From Gordonia alkanivorans NBRC 16433 (GTDB lineage: Bacteria > Actinomycetota > Actinomycetes > Mycobacteriales > Mycobacteriaceae), in NCBI RefSeq assembly GCF_000225505.1, contig NZ_BACI01000072.1, positions 109,672 through 173,671 of the forward strand: a stretch of DNA of 64,000 bases. The letters are read 5' to 3'. Each line of letters starts with the position of its first letter. Position 1 is the stretch's first letter. Under the pieces are notes generated by a model. That model was not told where the DNA came from and did not search any database. It saw only the letters and a program-made list of their open reading frames with translations. Position numbers and translations under genes: made by a program. Below are positions 1 through 8,452 of this stretch, one piece after another.

Positions 1-362
1 CGATGACCGTGTCGCCCGACGGCCTGATCATCCCCACCGGTTCGCTCGGTGCCCCGCTCACGCTGTACCGAGACGCGGGTGACCGCGCCGAAAAGGTGTG
101 GCAGCGCACCGATCTCGCCACGGTGAGCCTGTCCGCGTTGACCCAGCAGAAGACCGCCTGGACGGTCGTCCGCGACGCCGGCAAGGACACGCTGTCGCTG
201 GTGGAGGTCTCCACCGACGACGGGGCGACGAAACGCACCCTGCCACTGCCGAATTCGTCGGGTTTCGCGACCGGCGTCTCGGTCTCCTACTGGGGCCAGA
301 TCGCGACCGCGACCAACCTCGGCGAGGTGTACTTCTTCGACAGCAAGGCCAACCTGGGATAA
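1..362 (+). CDS. C-terminal part of a beta-propeller-like protein (5' end outside window)
   Basis: The reading frame is already open at the window edge and ends at TAA 360-362, so only the last ~119 residues are visible. They are rich in short beta-strand-like stretches (repeated V-x-V, T-x-T, G-x-I patterns) with no transmembrane segment, consistent with the last blades of a PQQ/WD40-like propeller. In M. tuberculosis the gene next to the methyltransferase/echA17 block is Rv3035, a propeller-like protein, and position suggests the same here. The real start lies outside the window. Function unknown; family call moderate. Confidence 0.5.
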   Translation, partial: MTVSPDGLIIPTGSLGAPLTLYRDAGDRAEKVWQRTDLATVSLSALTQQKTAWTVVRDAGKDTLSLVEVSTDDGATKRTLPLPNSSGFATGVSVSYWGQIATATNLGEVYFFDSKANLG

Positions 363-377
363 AGCGCCGGAACCAGA

Positions 378-416
378 ATGCGGGCTGAGTGCCGGAAACC
401 GGCACTCAGCCCGCAT
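378..416. terminator. Perfect 18-bp hairpin between convergent genes
   Basis: Bases 378-395 and 399-416 are perfect inverted complements (ATGCGGGCTGAGTGCCGG arm) around an AAA loop. The hairpin lies between the end of the first gene and the end of the minus-strand HTH gene, so it probably terminates both. There is only a weak T run (TGTTTG) on the plus side. Confidence 0.8.
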
Positions 417-435
417 CGTGTTTGTGCGTGGTCGC

Positions 436-1068
436 TCAGAGCTCCTGGCTCGCTGCGTCGGGATTGAGGAAGAACAATCCCGCGATCCGGCCGTCGGCGT
501 CGAACGCCACGCGGAAAACCACCTCCCCGGCCTCCTGCTCGAGCGGCACGTCTACCACCGTGTGGAGGCCGTGACCGCGCACGAAAGGCGTTCCGGTCCT
601 CTCGAGTTCACCGTGGAGTGCCACCACCGACGCCCAAGCGTCGGCCAGTGCGGCGTCGGACAGGGCAGCCGTCATGGTCTCGTCGAAACGTGCCGTGACG
701 GTCGCCCACTCGGCCTCGGTGATCTTCTCGATGATGTCAAGGGCCATGGCGTCGGCGTGGGCAATCGTGACTTTCTGCATGGGTGCTCCTGTTCTGGGAT
801 CGATGGGTTTGCCGAAGCGTTGGAACGCCGCCTGACGGGTGACGCCGACGACGTCGCCGATCTCCTGCCAGGTACACCCGAACTCGCGCGCCGAACGAGC
901 CGTGGCACTGAGCAATTCCTCTGCACGACGGCCCAATTGGAGTGCGTCATGGACTCTGGTCAGAGCCGCTTCGCGGGCACCCGGGTCACCCGGTTCGGAA
1001 CCGGGTCCGGTCGCCACGCTGCGCGCGTATCGCTCGATCTCCCGTGCTGTTTCTTCCACCTCGGACAC
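436..1068 (-). CDS. Helix-turn-helix protein with C-terminal DUF3887-like domain
   Basis: A 210-residue protein. Residues ~45-90 form a helix-turn-helix around FGCTWQEIGDVVGVTRQAA, followed by an R-F-G turn. Residues ~120-205 resemble DUF3887 (NTF2-like fold), ending in a strand with DADGRIAGLFFLNP. A regulator that senses a small ligand through the C-terminal domain is plausible; this is inference. The start is GTG at 1068, placed 7 nt after a -10 box, so the mRNA is probably leaderless. Three TTTACAAG half-sites surround the promoter, which suggests autoregulation. The truncated gene at 63.0-63.7 kb carries a very similar HTH motif. Confidence 0.8.
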   Translation of the reverse strand: MSEVEETAREIERYARSVATGPGSEPGDPGAREAALTRVHDALQLGRRAEELLSATARSAREFGCTWQEIGDVVGVTRQAAFQRFGKPIDPRTGAPMQKVTIAHADAMALDIIEKITEAEWATVTARFDETMTAALSDAALADAWASVVALHGELERTGTPFVRGHGLHTVVDVPLEQEAGEVVFRVAFDADGRIAGLFFLNPDAASQEL

Positions 1069-1119
1069 TTGTAAAGACTAGGTTTACAAGCGCCCGAGTG
1101 TCAAGCTCCGGTTTACAAG
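1068..1119 (-). promoter_or_regulatory. Promoter with three TTTACAAG operator half-sites
   Basis: Minus strand: -35 TTGACA (1099-1104), 18-bp spacer, -10 TAGTCT (1075-1080), and the GTG start 7 nt further on. TTTACAAG occurs at 1083-1090 and 1112-1119, and inverted (CTTGTAAA) at 1068-1075. The inner pair forms a palindrome CTTGTAAA-N7-TTTACAAG covering the -10 and start region, as expected for a repressor site. Binding by the adjacent HTH protein is inferred. Confidence 0.65.
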
Positions 1120-1127
1120 CGATCGGG

Positions 1128-2327
1128 TCAGAACCTGATTCCCGGCTCGCAGATGAAGGCGGTTCCCTTGCGTCCGATCCGGGTGAGCACCACCGACAGT
1201 GGCCGGGCGCCCTTGGGTTTGAGCTTCTTGCGGAGCTGATCGGGATCGAGGTCGAGGCCGCGGACGAGGATCTCGAGCGGCCCGCAACCGTGCGCGGCCA
1301 GGGCCTTGCGGAGAACCTTCTCCGTCACGCCCACCTGCTCGATCACCCGGAACCCACGTGCTCCCGCAGGCACCGAATCGCCGGTCAGGTAGGCGATCTG
1401 GGGATCGAGCTGCCACAGTCCGAAACGGTGGGCGTAGTGCTTGACGAGACCGGCACGCACGACGGCACCGTCCGGGTCGACGATCCACTCCCCCGCCTCG
1501 CCTGCCGGCACGTCGTCGTCCTCGTGATCGGTGATCTCGAACTGCGACACCGTCCCGTCGGGCCGCGTACGCAGAACCGTTGCCCGGCGCCGGGTCTCGA
1601 TCCCCGGCCCCGACCACAGGCACGCTTCCCGGACACCGCCGTCCAGCGAGGTCACCTGGACCTCGCCGTCGAATCCGAACCGGTTGCGCAGCATCTGATG
1701 ATCCAGTCCGGGAGCACATTTCACGATCAGCACGCGGCCCGCATAGGTGGCGAGCAGTTCCAGCAGCGGTGGGGTCAGCTGGTCGAGGCGGAAGATCCGG
1801 CCGGCGTCGGACCGTCGCGCGGGGTCGGCGAGGAGTACGTCCGCAGTCGAGGTCGGGGTGAGCGCGTCGGCGACGAGGAGCGTCGCGTCGGGTACGTTGT
1901 GGCGCGCCATCGCGAGCCGGACGCGGTCGAGGTCGCTGCCGATCACTCCGGTGATCCCGTTGACGCGCACCAGTTCTCGTAGCTCCGCACCGATCGAGCA
2001 GGTCATGTCGTGGACCACCGACGCCGGAAACCGGGCGGCGATCTCGGCGGCGCGGTGCGCGGCGACGACCGAGGCGGTCGCCTGCTGCACGCCGTCGTCG
2101 GTGAGCAACAACTCGGCCGGGTCCCGCAGTTTCGACGCGGCTCGTCGACGGTTCCGGACGGTCTCGATCAGCGCGGCATCATGCGGTGCATACCGGCTGC
2201 GGACCTCGGTGATGTCGGACAGCATCGACGCCGGGGTGAGGGCCAGAGCCGACACCGTCTCCAGGGCCTTCTCACCATGCCGCGACCGCAGGAAGGCGAC
2301 GTCGTCGAGACTGAAGGAGTAGCTCAT
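1128..2327 (-). CDS. Class I SAM methyltransferase with THUMP-like C-terminus
   Basis: 399 residues. The N-terminal ~100 residues are helical. A Rossmann methyltransferase core follows, with the D-M-T-C-S-I-G-A-E SAM-binding motif near residue 108, GSDLDRVRLAM as motif II, and LLADPARRSDAGR in the substrate-loop position. The C-terminal ~80 residues (VTEKVLRKALAAHGCGPLEI) fit the THUMP-like domain of this family. This is the type of Rv3037c. RNA is the likely substrate but unproven. AAGG lies just before the ATG at 2327. Confidence 0.8.
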   Translation of the reverse strand: MSYSFSLDDVAFLRSRHGEKALETVSALALTPASMLSDITEVRSRYAPHDAALIETVRNRRRAASKLRDPAELLLTDDGVQQATASVVAAHRAAEIAARFPASVVHDMTCSIGAELRELVRVNGITGVIGSDLDRVRLAMARHNVPDATLLVADALTPTSTADVLLADPARRSDAGRIFRLDQLTPPLLELLATYAGRVLIVKCAPGLDHQMLRNRFGFDGEVQVTSLDGGVREACLWSGPGIETRRRATVLRTRPDGTVSQFEITDHEDDDVPAGEAGEWIVDPDGAVVRAGLVKHYAHRFGLWQLDPQIAYLTGDSVPAGARGFRVIEQVGVTEKVLRKALAAHGCGPLEILVRGLDLDPDQLRKKLKPKGARPLSVVLTRIGRKGTAFICEPGIRF

Positions 2328-2388
2328 GATCCTTGCAGGCTACCGTCGTGGCCCGCGTCTCCCCGGGCCGCCCGCCGCGTCGCAGAGC

Positions 2389-2646
2389 CTACTGACGCAG
2401 CTCCACGAGGGATGTGACGATCGTGGTCCGATCGCCGGTCGCCAGCGACTCGTCGTCCGGGTCCTGATCGGCCAGCACCACGTGTCTGGCGTTGGCGACG
2501 TTCAGCAGATGCACCGTCCCCTCGACGTCGAGAGCGATCGGTTCACGCTTCGCGATGACCTCGTGGAGGAACTGCCTCACCTCCGGTACCGGATCACTGA
2601 AGAGCAGACGGATCTCGAACTCATCGGACGTCAGCAGGGTGGCCAT
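2389..2646 (-). CDS. Conserved small hypothetical protein (85 aa)
   Basis: A short acidic soluble protein with alternating strands and helices (EFEIRLLFSDPVPEVRQFLHE, then VHLLNVANARHVVLADQDP). There is no signal peptide or membrane segment. The ATG at 2646 is chosen; a GTG five codons upstream (2661) is possible. It lies between two methyltransferase genes on the same strand. I do not recognise a function. The conserved look and coding-like codon use support a real gene. Confidence 0.6.
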   Translation of the reverse strand: MATLLTSDEFEIRLLFSDPVPEVRQFLHEVIAKREPIALDVEGTVHLLNVANARHVVLADQDPDDESLATGDRTTIVTSLVELRQ

Positions 2647-2684
2647 AGCCCATGGTTGCACGCAAGAAGCGGCCTCGGTCCCGA

Positions 2685-2724
2685 AAACGACGATCGGGCC
2701 GCCGCAGAGGCGACGACCCGATCG
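2685..2724 (-). terminator. Hairpin terminator downstream of methyltransferase gene
   Basis: CGATCGGG (2691-2698) pairs with CCCGATCG (2717-2724). On the minus strand the hairpin is followed by TCGTTTT, a short T-rich tail. It probably ends the transcript of the gene at 2758-3738. Confidence 0.5.
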
Positions 2725-2757
2725 GTAGAGAGAATGCGCGCTATAACCCTGCGCTTT

Positions 2758-3738
2758 CTACGAATCGCCGGGCTTGGTGCCGGTGACCACCACGTTGTAG
2801 AAGAACTTCTGCGGCACGACCTTGCGCAAGACGTTCTCGTCGAGCCACGTCAGACGCTTCCAGCCGCCGAACGCGAACCGCGCCCAGCCCCAGCCGAGCT
2901 TCTCCGGCGGCACCGCGGCCTCGAAGGTGCGGACCGGCCAGCCGAGCATGGCGGCGGCCAGTTCCTCGGTGGCGGTGGCGACCTTGGCGGCTCCGGCGGA
3001 ACGGGCGATGCCGGCCAGCTCGTCGGGATCGAAGGTGTGGATGTCGACGACGGCCTCTAGAGCCGCGGCACGCGAGGACTCGTCGAGCTCCTCCTGCGGA
3101 CGCCGCCAGCTCTGCAGCGGCCCGAACTTGGTCACGTTGGTGGTGACGGCCCACGTCGCGCGGCTCATCCAGCGCGCGTAGAAGTCGCCGATGGTCGACG
3201 GCTCGCCGGCGAAGATGAAACGACCGCCAGGCTTGAGCACGCGCAGCACCTCGCGCAGCGCCTGCTCGACGTCGGGGATGTGGTGCAGCACAGCGTGTCC
3301 GACGACGAGGTCGAAGGTGTTGTCGTCGTACGGGATCTTCTCCGCGTCGGCAACCCGGCCGTCGACGTCGAGTCCCAGGTTCTCGGCGTTGCGCAGTGCG
3401 ACCTTCACCATGCCCGGCGACAGGTCGGTGACCGAACCCTTGTCGGCGACACCCGACTGCATGAGGTTCAGCAGGAAGAAGCCAGTGCCGCAACCGAGTT
3501 CCATCGCGCGCCCGTACGGCAGCGACTCGTCGATCTCGATGGCGTCGAAACGTCCACGCGCGTAATCGATGCAGCGCTCGTCGAAGCTGATCGACCACTT
3601 CTCGTCGTAGGTCTCGGCCTCCCAGTCGTGGTAGAGCACCTGGGCGAGCTTGGTGTCCTTCAGAGCGGCCTGCACCTGTTCCTCGGTGGCATGCGGATTC
3701 GGCGCCGGATCGATACCCGGAGTGGCGTCGGTGGTCAT
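2758..3738 (-). CDS. Class I SAM-dependent methyltransferase
   Basis: 326 residues with a UbiE/Methyltransf_11-type core: MELGCGTGFFLLNL (motif I, ~residue 78), VTDLSPGMVKVAL (motif II), DLVVGHAVLHHIPD (motif IV) and LRVLKPGGRFIFAGEP (motif V). The C-terminal ~140 residues form an extra domain without a clear family. It matches Rv3038c in type and position, next to enoyl-CoA hydratase. The substrate is unknown; a lipid or cofactor is as likely as anything. The ATG at 3738 is preceded by AAGGAAG. Confidence 0.85.
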   Translation of the reverse strand: MTTDATPGIDPAPNPHATEEQVQAALKDTKLAQVLYHDWEAETYDEKWSISFDERCIDYARGRFDAIEIDESLPYGRAMELGCGTGFFLLNLMQSGVADKGSVTDLSPGMVKVALRNAENLGLDVDGRVADAEKIPYDDNTFDLVVGHAVLHHIPDVEQALREVLRVLKPGGRFIFAGEPSTIGDFYARWMSRATWAVTTNVTKFGPLQSWRRPQEELDESSRAAALEAVVDIHTFDPDELAGIARSAGAAKVATATEELAAAMLGWPVRTFEAAVPPEKLGWGWARFAFGGWKRLTWLDENVLRKVVPQKFFYNVVVTGTKPGDS

Positions 3739-3793
3739 GATCGCTTCCTTGTCGCGTGGGTCGGTCAGTCGTGATGTTGGTGGGGCCGCGCCG

Positions 3794-4582
3794 TCAGCGA
3801 CCGGTGAACTCCGCCTTGCCGGGACCGTTCTCCACGAACGACTTCATACCGATGGCACGGTCCTCGGTGGCGAACAGCGCCGCGAAGAGCTGCTCCTCGA
3901 TCTTGAGTCCGGTGTGGAGGTCGACGCCGAGCCCCTGGTCGACGGCCTTCTTGGCGGCGGCGATCGCCACTGACGCGGCATTGGTGAACCGACCCGCCCA
4001 GGCCAGTGCGGCGTTGTAGACCTCGTCGGGGGCGACGACCTCGTCGACCAGGCCGATCGCGAGTGCCTCCTCGGCGCCGACGAACCGGCCGGTGAAGATG
4101 AGGTCCTTGGCCTTGGCCGGTCCGATGAGCCGCGCCAGACGCTGCGTACCGCCACCACCGGGGATGAGTCCGAGGAGAACCTCGGGCACGCCGAGTTTCG
4201 CGTTGTCACCGGCGATCCGGCGGTCGGCTCCCAGCGCGACTTCGAGGCCGCCGCCCAGCGCGTAGCCGGTGATGGCCGCGACCGTGGGCTTCGGGATCTC
4301 GGAGATGGCGCCGAGGTCGCGCTGCAGACGACCGGCGACCTTGCTCATCTCGGCGTAGCTGAGGTCGTTCATCTCCTTGATGTCGGCGCCGGCGGCGAGG
4401 ACCTTGGGTCCGCCGTAGACGACGACGGCCTTGATGTCGTCGCGGAGGGTCGCCTCCTCGGCGGCCGCGGCCAGTTCGGCCTGCACCTGGCGGCTCAACG
4501 CGTTCATCGGCGGGCGGGCCAGCAGGATGGTGCCCACGCCGGGATGGTCGTCGGACGTTTCGAGGGTCACGAACTCAGGCAT
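3794..4582 (-). CDS. Enoyl-CoA hydratase/isomerase family protein (EchA17-like)
   Basis: 262 residues of the crotonase fold. AAGADIKEM supplies the first oxyanion-hole region and GYALGGGLEVALGADRRIAG the second. Glu residues expected for hydratase activity appear in the PEVLLGLIPGGGG stretch. It probably hydrates trans-2-enoyl-CoA in fatty-acid beta-oxidation. Gene order (methyltransferase, echA, Nudix, ABC ATPase) matches Rv3038c-Rv3041c. The ATG at 4582 lies six nt after a TAGCCT box, so the transcript is probably leaderless. Confidence 0.9.
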   Translation of the reverse strand: MPEFVTLETSDDHPGVGTILLARPPMNALSRQVQAELAAAAEEATLRDDIKAVVVYGGPKVLAAGADIKEMNDLSYAEMSKVAGRLQRDLGAISEIPKPTVAAITGYALGGGLEVALGADRRIAGDNAKLGVPEVLLGLIPGGGGTQRLARLIGPAKAKDLIFTGRFVGAEEALAIGLVDEVVAPDEVYNAALAWAGRFTNAASVAIAAAKKAVDQGLGVDLHTGLKIEEQLFAALFATEDRAIGMKSFVENGPGKAEFTGR

Positions 4583-4588
4583 CCTCGA

Positions 4589-4594
4589 AGGCTA
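4589..4594 (-). promoter_or_regulatory. -10 box (TAGCCT) for leaderless enoyl-CoA hydratase gene
   Basis: TAGCCT on the minus strand, six nt before the ATG at 4582. Confidence 0.5.
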
Positions 4595-4671
4595 CCGTCT
4601 GGTAAGTCGGCGCGGTGTCGCAGCCCGGTGTCATCAGCCTGCGACAACCCACGCGTCACATCCGCGCGCCC

Positions 4672-4677
4672 TACAGT
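4672..4677 (+). promoter_or_regulatory. -10 box (TACAGT) for leaderless polymerase-domain gene
   Basis: TACAGT followed by seven nt and then the ATG at 4685. Confidence 0.45.
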
Positions 4678-4684
4678 TGGCGAC

Positions 4685-5665
4685 ATGGCCAAAGGCGCGG
4701 GTTCCGCAGGTGAGCCGATCGAGCTGACGGTGGGTTACCGCACCGTCCGCCTGTCCAGCCCTGATCGCGTGTACTTCACCGAACGCGGCGAGACCAAGCG
4801 CGACCTCGCCGAGTACTACCTGTCGGTGGGTGACGGCATCGTGCGGGCGCTGCGCGAACGTCCCTGCATGCTGCACCGTTTCCCCAAGGGCGTCAGCGGC
4901 AACAAGGTGCACCAGAAGCGGGTCCCGGCGGGCGCACCGGACTGGCTCGAGACCACCGAGATCTACTTCCCCCGCTACGGACGCACCGCCGACGAGCTGT
5001 GCGTGACCGAGCTGGCATCGGTGATCTGGGCGGTACAGATGTCGACGGTCGAGTTCCACCCCTGGAACTCACGCCGCGCCGACCCCGAATCCCCCGACGA
5101 GTGGCGCATCGACCTCGACCCCATGCCGGACTGCACCTTCTCACGCATCCAGCGGGTGGCCCACGTCGTCGAGGAGGTTCTCGACGAGCTGGGCATGCGC
5201 GGCTTCCCGAAGACCTCGGGTGGTCGCGGTCTGCACATCTACGTGCGCATCGCCCCCGAGTGGGGGTTCCCTCAGGTCCGGCGCGCCGCGCTCGCGTTCG
5301 CCCGCGAGGTCGAGCGCCGGGCACCCAAAGACGTCACGACAACGTGGTGGCGCAAGGATCGCGACCCGGCAGCCGTGTTCGTCGACTACAACCAGAACAC
5401 CCGCGACCACACCATGGCGTCGGCCTACTCGGTGCGCGGCAACCAACGCGCGACGGTGTCCACGCCGATCCGCTGGAACGAGATCGACGACATCGAACCC
5501 GACGACTTCACCATCGCCACCGTGCCCGCGCGATTCGCCGAACTCGGCGACCTGCACGCCGAGATCGACGACGTCGCCCACCGGCTCAACACGCTGCTCG
5601 ACTGGGCGGATCGCGAGGACATCGCCGAGGACGAGGACGACGCCGTCGATCTCGACGAGCCGTGA
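4685..5665 (+). CDS. LigD-type polymerase/primase domain protein (PolDom), stand-alone
   Basis: 326 residues covering one AEP-superfamily polymerase domain. RVYFTERGETKRDLAEYY is the typical N-terminus, WRIDLDPMPDC supplies the DxD-type metal site (~residue 142), KTSGGRGLHIYVRI the second catalytic block, and VFVDYNQNTRDHTMASAYS the third. No ligase or nuclease domain is attached. Mycobacteria carry similar stand-alone proteins (Rv0269c, Rv3730c) besides LigD; roles in gap filling or end joining are known only for relatives. The acidic tail (EDEDDAVDLDEP) is probably flexible. The gene ends 4 bp from the convergent Nudix gene. Confidence 0.88.
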   Translation: MAKGAGSAGEPIELTVGYRTVRLSSPDRVYFTERGETKRDLAEYYLSVGDGIVRALRERPCMLHRFPKGVSGNKVHQKRVPAGAPDWLETTEIYFPRYGRTADELCVTELASVIWAVQMSTVEFHPWNSRRADPESPDEWRIDLDPMPDCTFSRIQRVAHVVEEVLDELGMRGFPKTSGGRGLHIYVRIAPEWGFPQVRRAALAFAREVERRAPKDVTTTWWRKDRDPAAVFVDYNQNTRDHTMASAYSVRGNQRATVSTPIRWNEIDDIEPDDFTIATVPARFAELGDLHAEIDDVAHRLNTLLDWADREDIAEDEDDAVDLDEP

Positions 5666-5669
5666 GGAT

Positions 5670-6494
5670 CTACAGCGTGATCTCGGGCGGCGTCTGATCG
5701 CCGAGCGTGCGGAAGTACTCGTCGGAGCCGGGGAACCCGAGTCCGGCGAGCCCGGCGCCCGGGGTGGTGTTCGGCAGGATGCACTCGACGGACCGCTCGG
5801 CGGCCAGCAGCTCATCGACACTCGGGAAGCCGCTGACGTAGTGCAGCTGCGCCCAGGTCGGCGGCATCAGGAAGTGCTTGCCCTCGGCCCAGGCGTCGAT
5901 CGCGACGCGGGCGTTGACCCAGCGCGCCACCTCGGCCTCGGTGGTCTCGGCGTCGGCCTGCTGGCCCTCGGGCATGGCAGCGAGGAAGAACCGGGTGTCG
6001 TAGCGACGCTTCTCGTTGACCGGGGTGATCCAGTGCGCGAGCGGACTCAGCAGATCGGCACGCAGGGTGAGGCCGCGCGCGGTGAGGAACTCGGCGAAGG
6101 ACAGAGACTTCTCGACGAGCTGTTGCCGGTCGTCGGCGAGGGCGCCCGGGTCGGCGAAAGAACCGTCGGCGGTGGTCGCGAGCAGAACGCCGCATTCCTC
6201 GAAGGTCTCGCGGACGGCCGCGCACACGAGCGCCTGGGCGAGCTCGTCATCGGTGTTGAACTGCTCGGCCCACCACGCCGCTTGCGGCCCGGTCCAGGCC
6301 ACGTGGGCGCCGGCGTCGCGCTTGTCGACGCCGCCACCCGGGAAGACGGTCATGCCGCCGGCGAAAGCCATCTGCTTCACCCGACGCTGCAGGAACACCT
6401 CGATGCCGTCGGCGGAGTCACGGACCAGGACGACCGTCGCGGCGTCGCGGATCGGTGCGGACACGACCTCGGGTCCCTGATCGGTGGATGTCAT
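5670..6494 (-). CDS. Nudix hydrolase (Rv3040c-like)
   Basis: 274 residues. VFPGGGVDKRDAG and, after a ~40-residue insertion, AAVRETFEECGVLL form a split Nudix motif with the REXXEEXG core intact. This spacing is typical of the NUDT19/CoA-diphosphatase-like branch, so acyl-CoA or CoA hydrolysis is a reasonable guess. Its start codon (6494) overlaps the stop of the ABC ATPase gene by a base, so the two are probably co-transcribed. Confidence 0.85.
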   Translation of the reverse strand: MTSTDQGPEVVSAPIRDAATVVLVRDSADGIEVFLQRRVKQMAFAGGMTVFPGGGVDKRDAGAHVAWTGPQAAWWAEQFNTDDELAQALVCAAVRETFEECGVLLATTADGSFADPGALADDRQQLVEKSLSFAEFLTARGLTLRADLLSPLAHWITPVNEKRRYDTRFFLAAMPEGQQADAETTEAEVARWVNARVAIDAWAEGKHFLMPPTWAQLHYVSGFPSVDELLAAERSVECILPNTTPGAGLAGLGFPGSDEYFRTLGDQTPPEITL

Positions 6495-7327
6495 CAGTTG
6501 CCTCCTGCTCGACGGTGACCGCCCGCGCGGCGACGGCGTCGAGCGAAGTACCGGCCGTCGACCTTGTCGAGGATGATCTGCTGCCGGAAGGCGGCCGTCA
6601 GGTTCTCACTGGTCAGCACCTCCTCGAGGAGGCCCTGCGCCACGACGCCACCCTCGGACAGGATCAGCGCGTGCGTGAACCCCTCCGGGATCTCCTCCAC
6701 ATGATGGGTGATCAGCACGATGGCGGGAGCGTCGGGGTCGGCGGCGAGGGTCGCGAGGCGGTCGACGAGTTCTTCGCGGCCGCCGAGGTCGAGACCGGCG
6801 GCCGGCTCGTCGAGCAGCAGGAGTTCGGGGTCGGTCATGAGGGCGCGGGAGATGATCACGCGCTTGCGCTCCCCCTCCGACAGGGTGCCGAAGGTGCGGT
6901 CGGCGAGATGCTCCGCGCCCATCGACTCCAGCGATTCGACGGCCTGGTCGCGGTCCATGTCGTCGTAGGCCTCGCGCCAGCGCCCCAGGACGGCGTAGCC
7001 GGCGGAGATGACGACGTCGCTGACGACCTCGTGGTCGGGCACGCGGTCGACGAGAGCGGGACTGGCGACGCCGATCCGCGTTGCGAGTTCGCGGATCTCG
7101 ATCCGGCCGAGCTTCTCGTTCAGCACGAATGCGGTGCCCGACGTCGGGTGCAGTTCGGCACCCGCCAGTCGCAGAAGTGTCGTCTTACCGGCACCGTTGG
7201 GCCCGATGATGACCCAGCGTTCGTCCAGTTCGACCTGCCAGGACAGCGGGCCGACAAGCGTTTTGCCGCCACGGACGATCGCGACGTCGCGGAAGTCGAT
7301 CAAGAGGTCGGGATCGGATTCGGTCAC
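6494..7327 (-). CDS. ABC transporter-type ATP-binding protein (Rv3041c-like)
   Basis: 277 residues, a single nucleotide-binding domain: Walker A GPNGAGKTTLL (~residue 39), signature LSEGERKRV in place of LSGGQ, Walker B LLLLDEPAAGLDLGG, and switch His in LITHHVEEI. No permease gene is adjacent, so it may work with a distant membrane subunit or be a non-transport ABC protein. The start is GTG at 7327, with AGGGG just upstream. It leads a two-gene unit with the Nudix gene. Confidence 0.85.
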   Translation of the reverse strand: MTESDPDLLIDFRDVAIVRGGKTLVGPLSWQVELDERWVIIGPNGAGKTTLLRLAGAELHPTSGTAFVLNEKLGRIEIRELATRIGVASPALVDRVPDHEVVSDVVISAGYAVLGRWREAYDDMDRDQAVESLESMGAEHLADRTFGTLSEGERKRVIISRALMTDPELLLLDEPAAGLDLGGREELVDRLATLAADPDAPAIVLITHHVEEIPEGFTHALILSEGGVVAQGLLEEVLTSENLTAAFRQQIILDKVDGRYFARRRRRAGGHRRAGGN

Positions 7328-7423
7328 GACCCCTATCCTGCCTCACGCCCGTCCGTTCGACCGGTTCGGCTCAGCCGTGTCCGATACACGTCACGGGAAT
7401 ACACCGACCGGTTCGCCGGGTTG

Positions 7424-8437
7424 ATGGACTACGTGACCGCTCAACACCTTCCTCTGTCCATCCTGGATCTCGCCACCGTCGGCCGCGACGAGACCGTCGC
7501 GGAAAGTCTCGCCGCCAGTGTCGATCTCGCGCAGAACGCGGAGAAGTGGGGATACAAGCGGATCTGGTACGCCGAACACCACAACATGTCGGCGATCGCG
7601 TCGTCGGCGCCTGCTGTGCTCATCGCGCACATCGCCGCCCACACCTCGACCATCCGCCTCGGTGCCGGCGGCGTCATGCTGCCCAACCACGCCCCGCTCA
7701 CCATCGCCGAGCAGTTCGGCACCCTCGCCGAACTCCATCCCGGCCGCATCGACCTCGGACTCGGCCGCGCCCCGGGCAGCGACCAGCAGACCTTCCAGGC
7801 CCTGCGTCGCACCCACGCGTCAGCCGAACGGTTCCCGCACGACGTTCTCGAACTGCAGGCGTTCCTCGGCGACGAGTCCCGCATCGAAGGCGTCCGCGCC
7901 ACGCCGGGCGCCGGGACCCACATACCGCTCTACATCCTGGGTTCGTCGCTCTTCGGCGCGCAGCTCGCCGCCGCCCTCGGACTCCCCTACGCCTTCGCGT
8001 CGCACTTCGCACCGCAGGCCCTGACGCAGGCAGTCGAGTTGTACCGCCGCGAGTTCCGGCCGTCGGAGGTGCTCGCCGAGCCGTACGTGATCGCCGGTGT
8101 CGGCGTGATCGCCGACGACGATCCCGACGTCGCACAGCAGCAGTTGCAGATCGCCCGCCGTCAGCGCGTCTCCCTGCTCTACGGACGCGGCCGCACATTC
8201 ACCGACGAAGAAGCCGACGCGGTGCTGTCGATGCCCCAAGGCCGCCAGATCGACGAGATGCTCACCTACGCCGGTATCGGGACGCCCGATGAGGTGCGAC
8301 AGTACCTGAGCTGGTTCGCCGGACATGCCGATGCCGACGAGCTGATCGTTGCGTCGCTGGCACCGAGTCGCGACGTCTGGATGAGCACTCTCGGGCATCT
8401 CGCCCCGGCGAATTCGCCGGTGGCCGTAGGCGGTTGA
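7424..8437 (+). CDS. LLM-class flavin-dependent oxidoreductase (luciferase-like)
   Basis: 337 residues of the bacterial luciferase family. LSILDLATVGRDET at the N-terminus, RIWYAEHHNM (~residue 48) and GGVMLPNHAPLTIAEQFG are hallmarks of the MsnO8-type LLM oxidoreductases. It probably uses FMNH2 or possibly F420; which cannot be told from sequence alone. The ATG at 7424 has no good ribosome binding site; GTG at 7433 is an alternative. The substrate is unknown. Confidence 0.85.
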   Translation: MDYVTAQHLPLSILDLATVGRDETVAESLAASVDLAQNAEKWGYKRIWYAEHHNMSAIASSAPAVLIAHIAAHTSTIRLGAGGVMLPNHAPLTIAEQFGTLAELHPGRIDLGLGRAPGSDQQTFQALRRTHASAERFPHDVLELQAFLGDESRIEGVRATPGAGTHIPLYILGSSLFGAQLAAALGLPYAFASHFAPQALTQAVELYRREFRPSEVLAEPYVIAGVGVIADDDPDVAQQQLQIARRQRVSLLYGRGRTFTDEEADAVLSMPQGRQIDEMLTYAGIGTPDEVRQYLSWFAGHADADELIVASLAPSRDVWMSTLGHLAPANSPVAVGG

Positions 8438-8452
8438 TCCCGGAGCCGAGTC

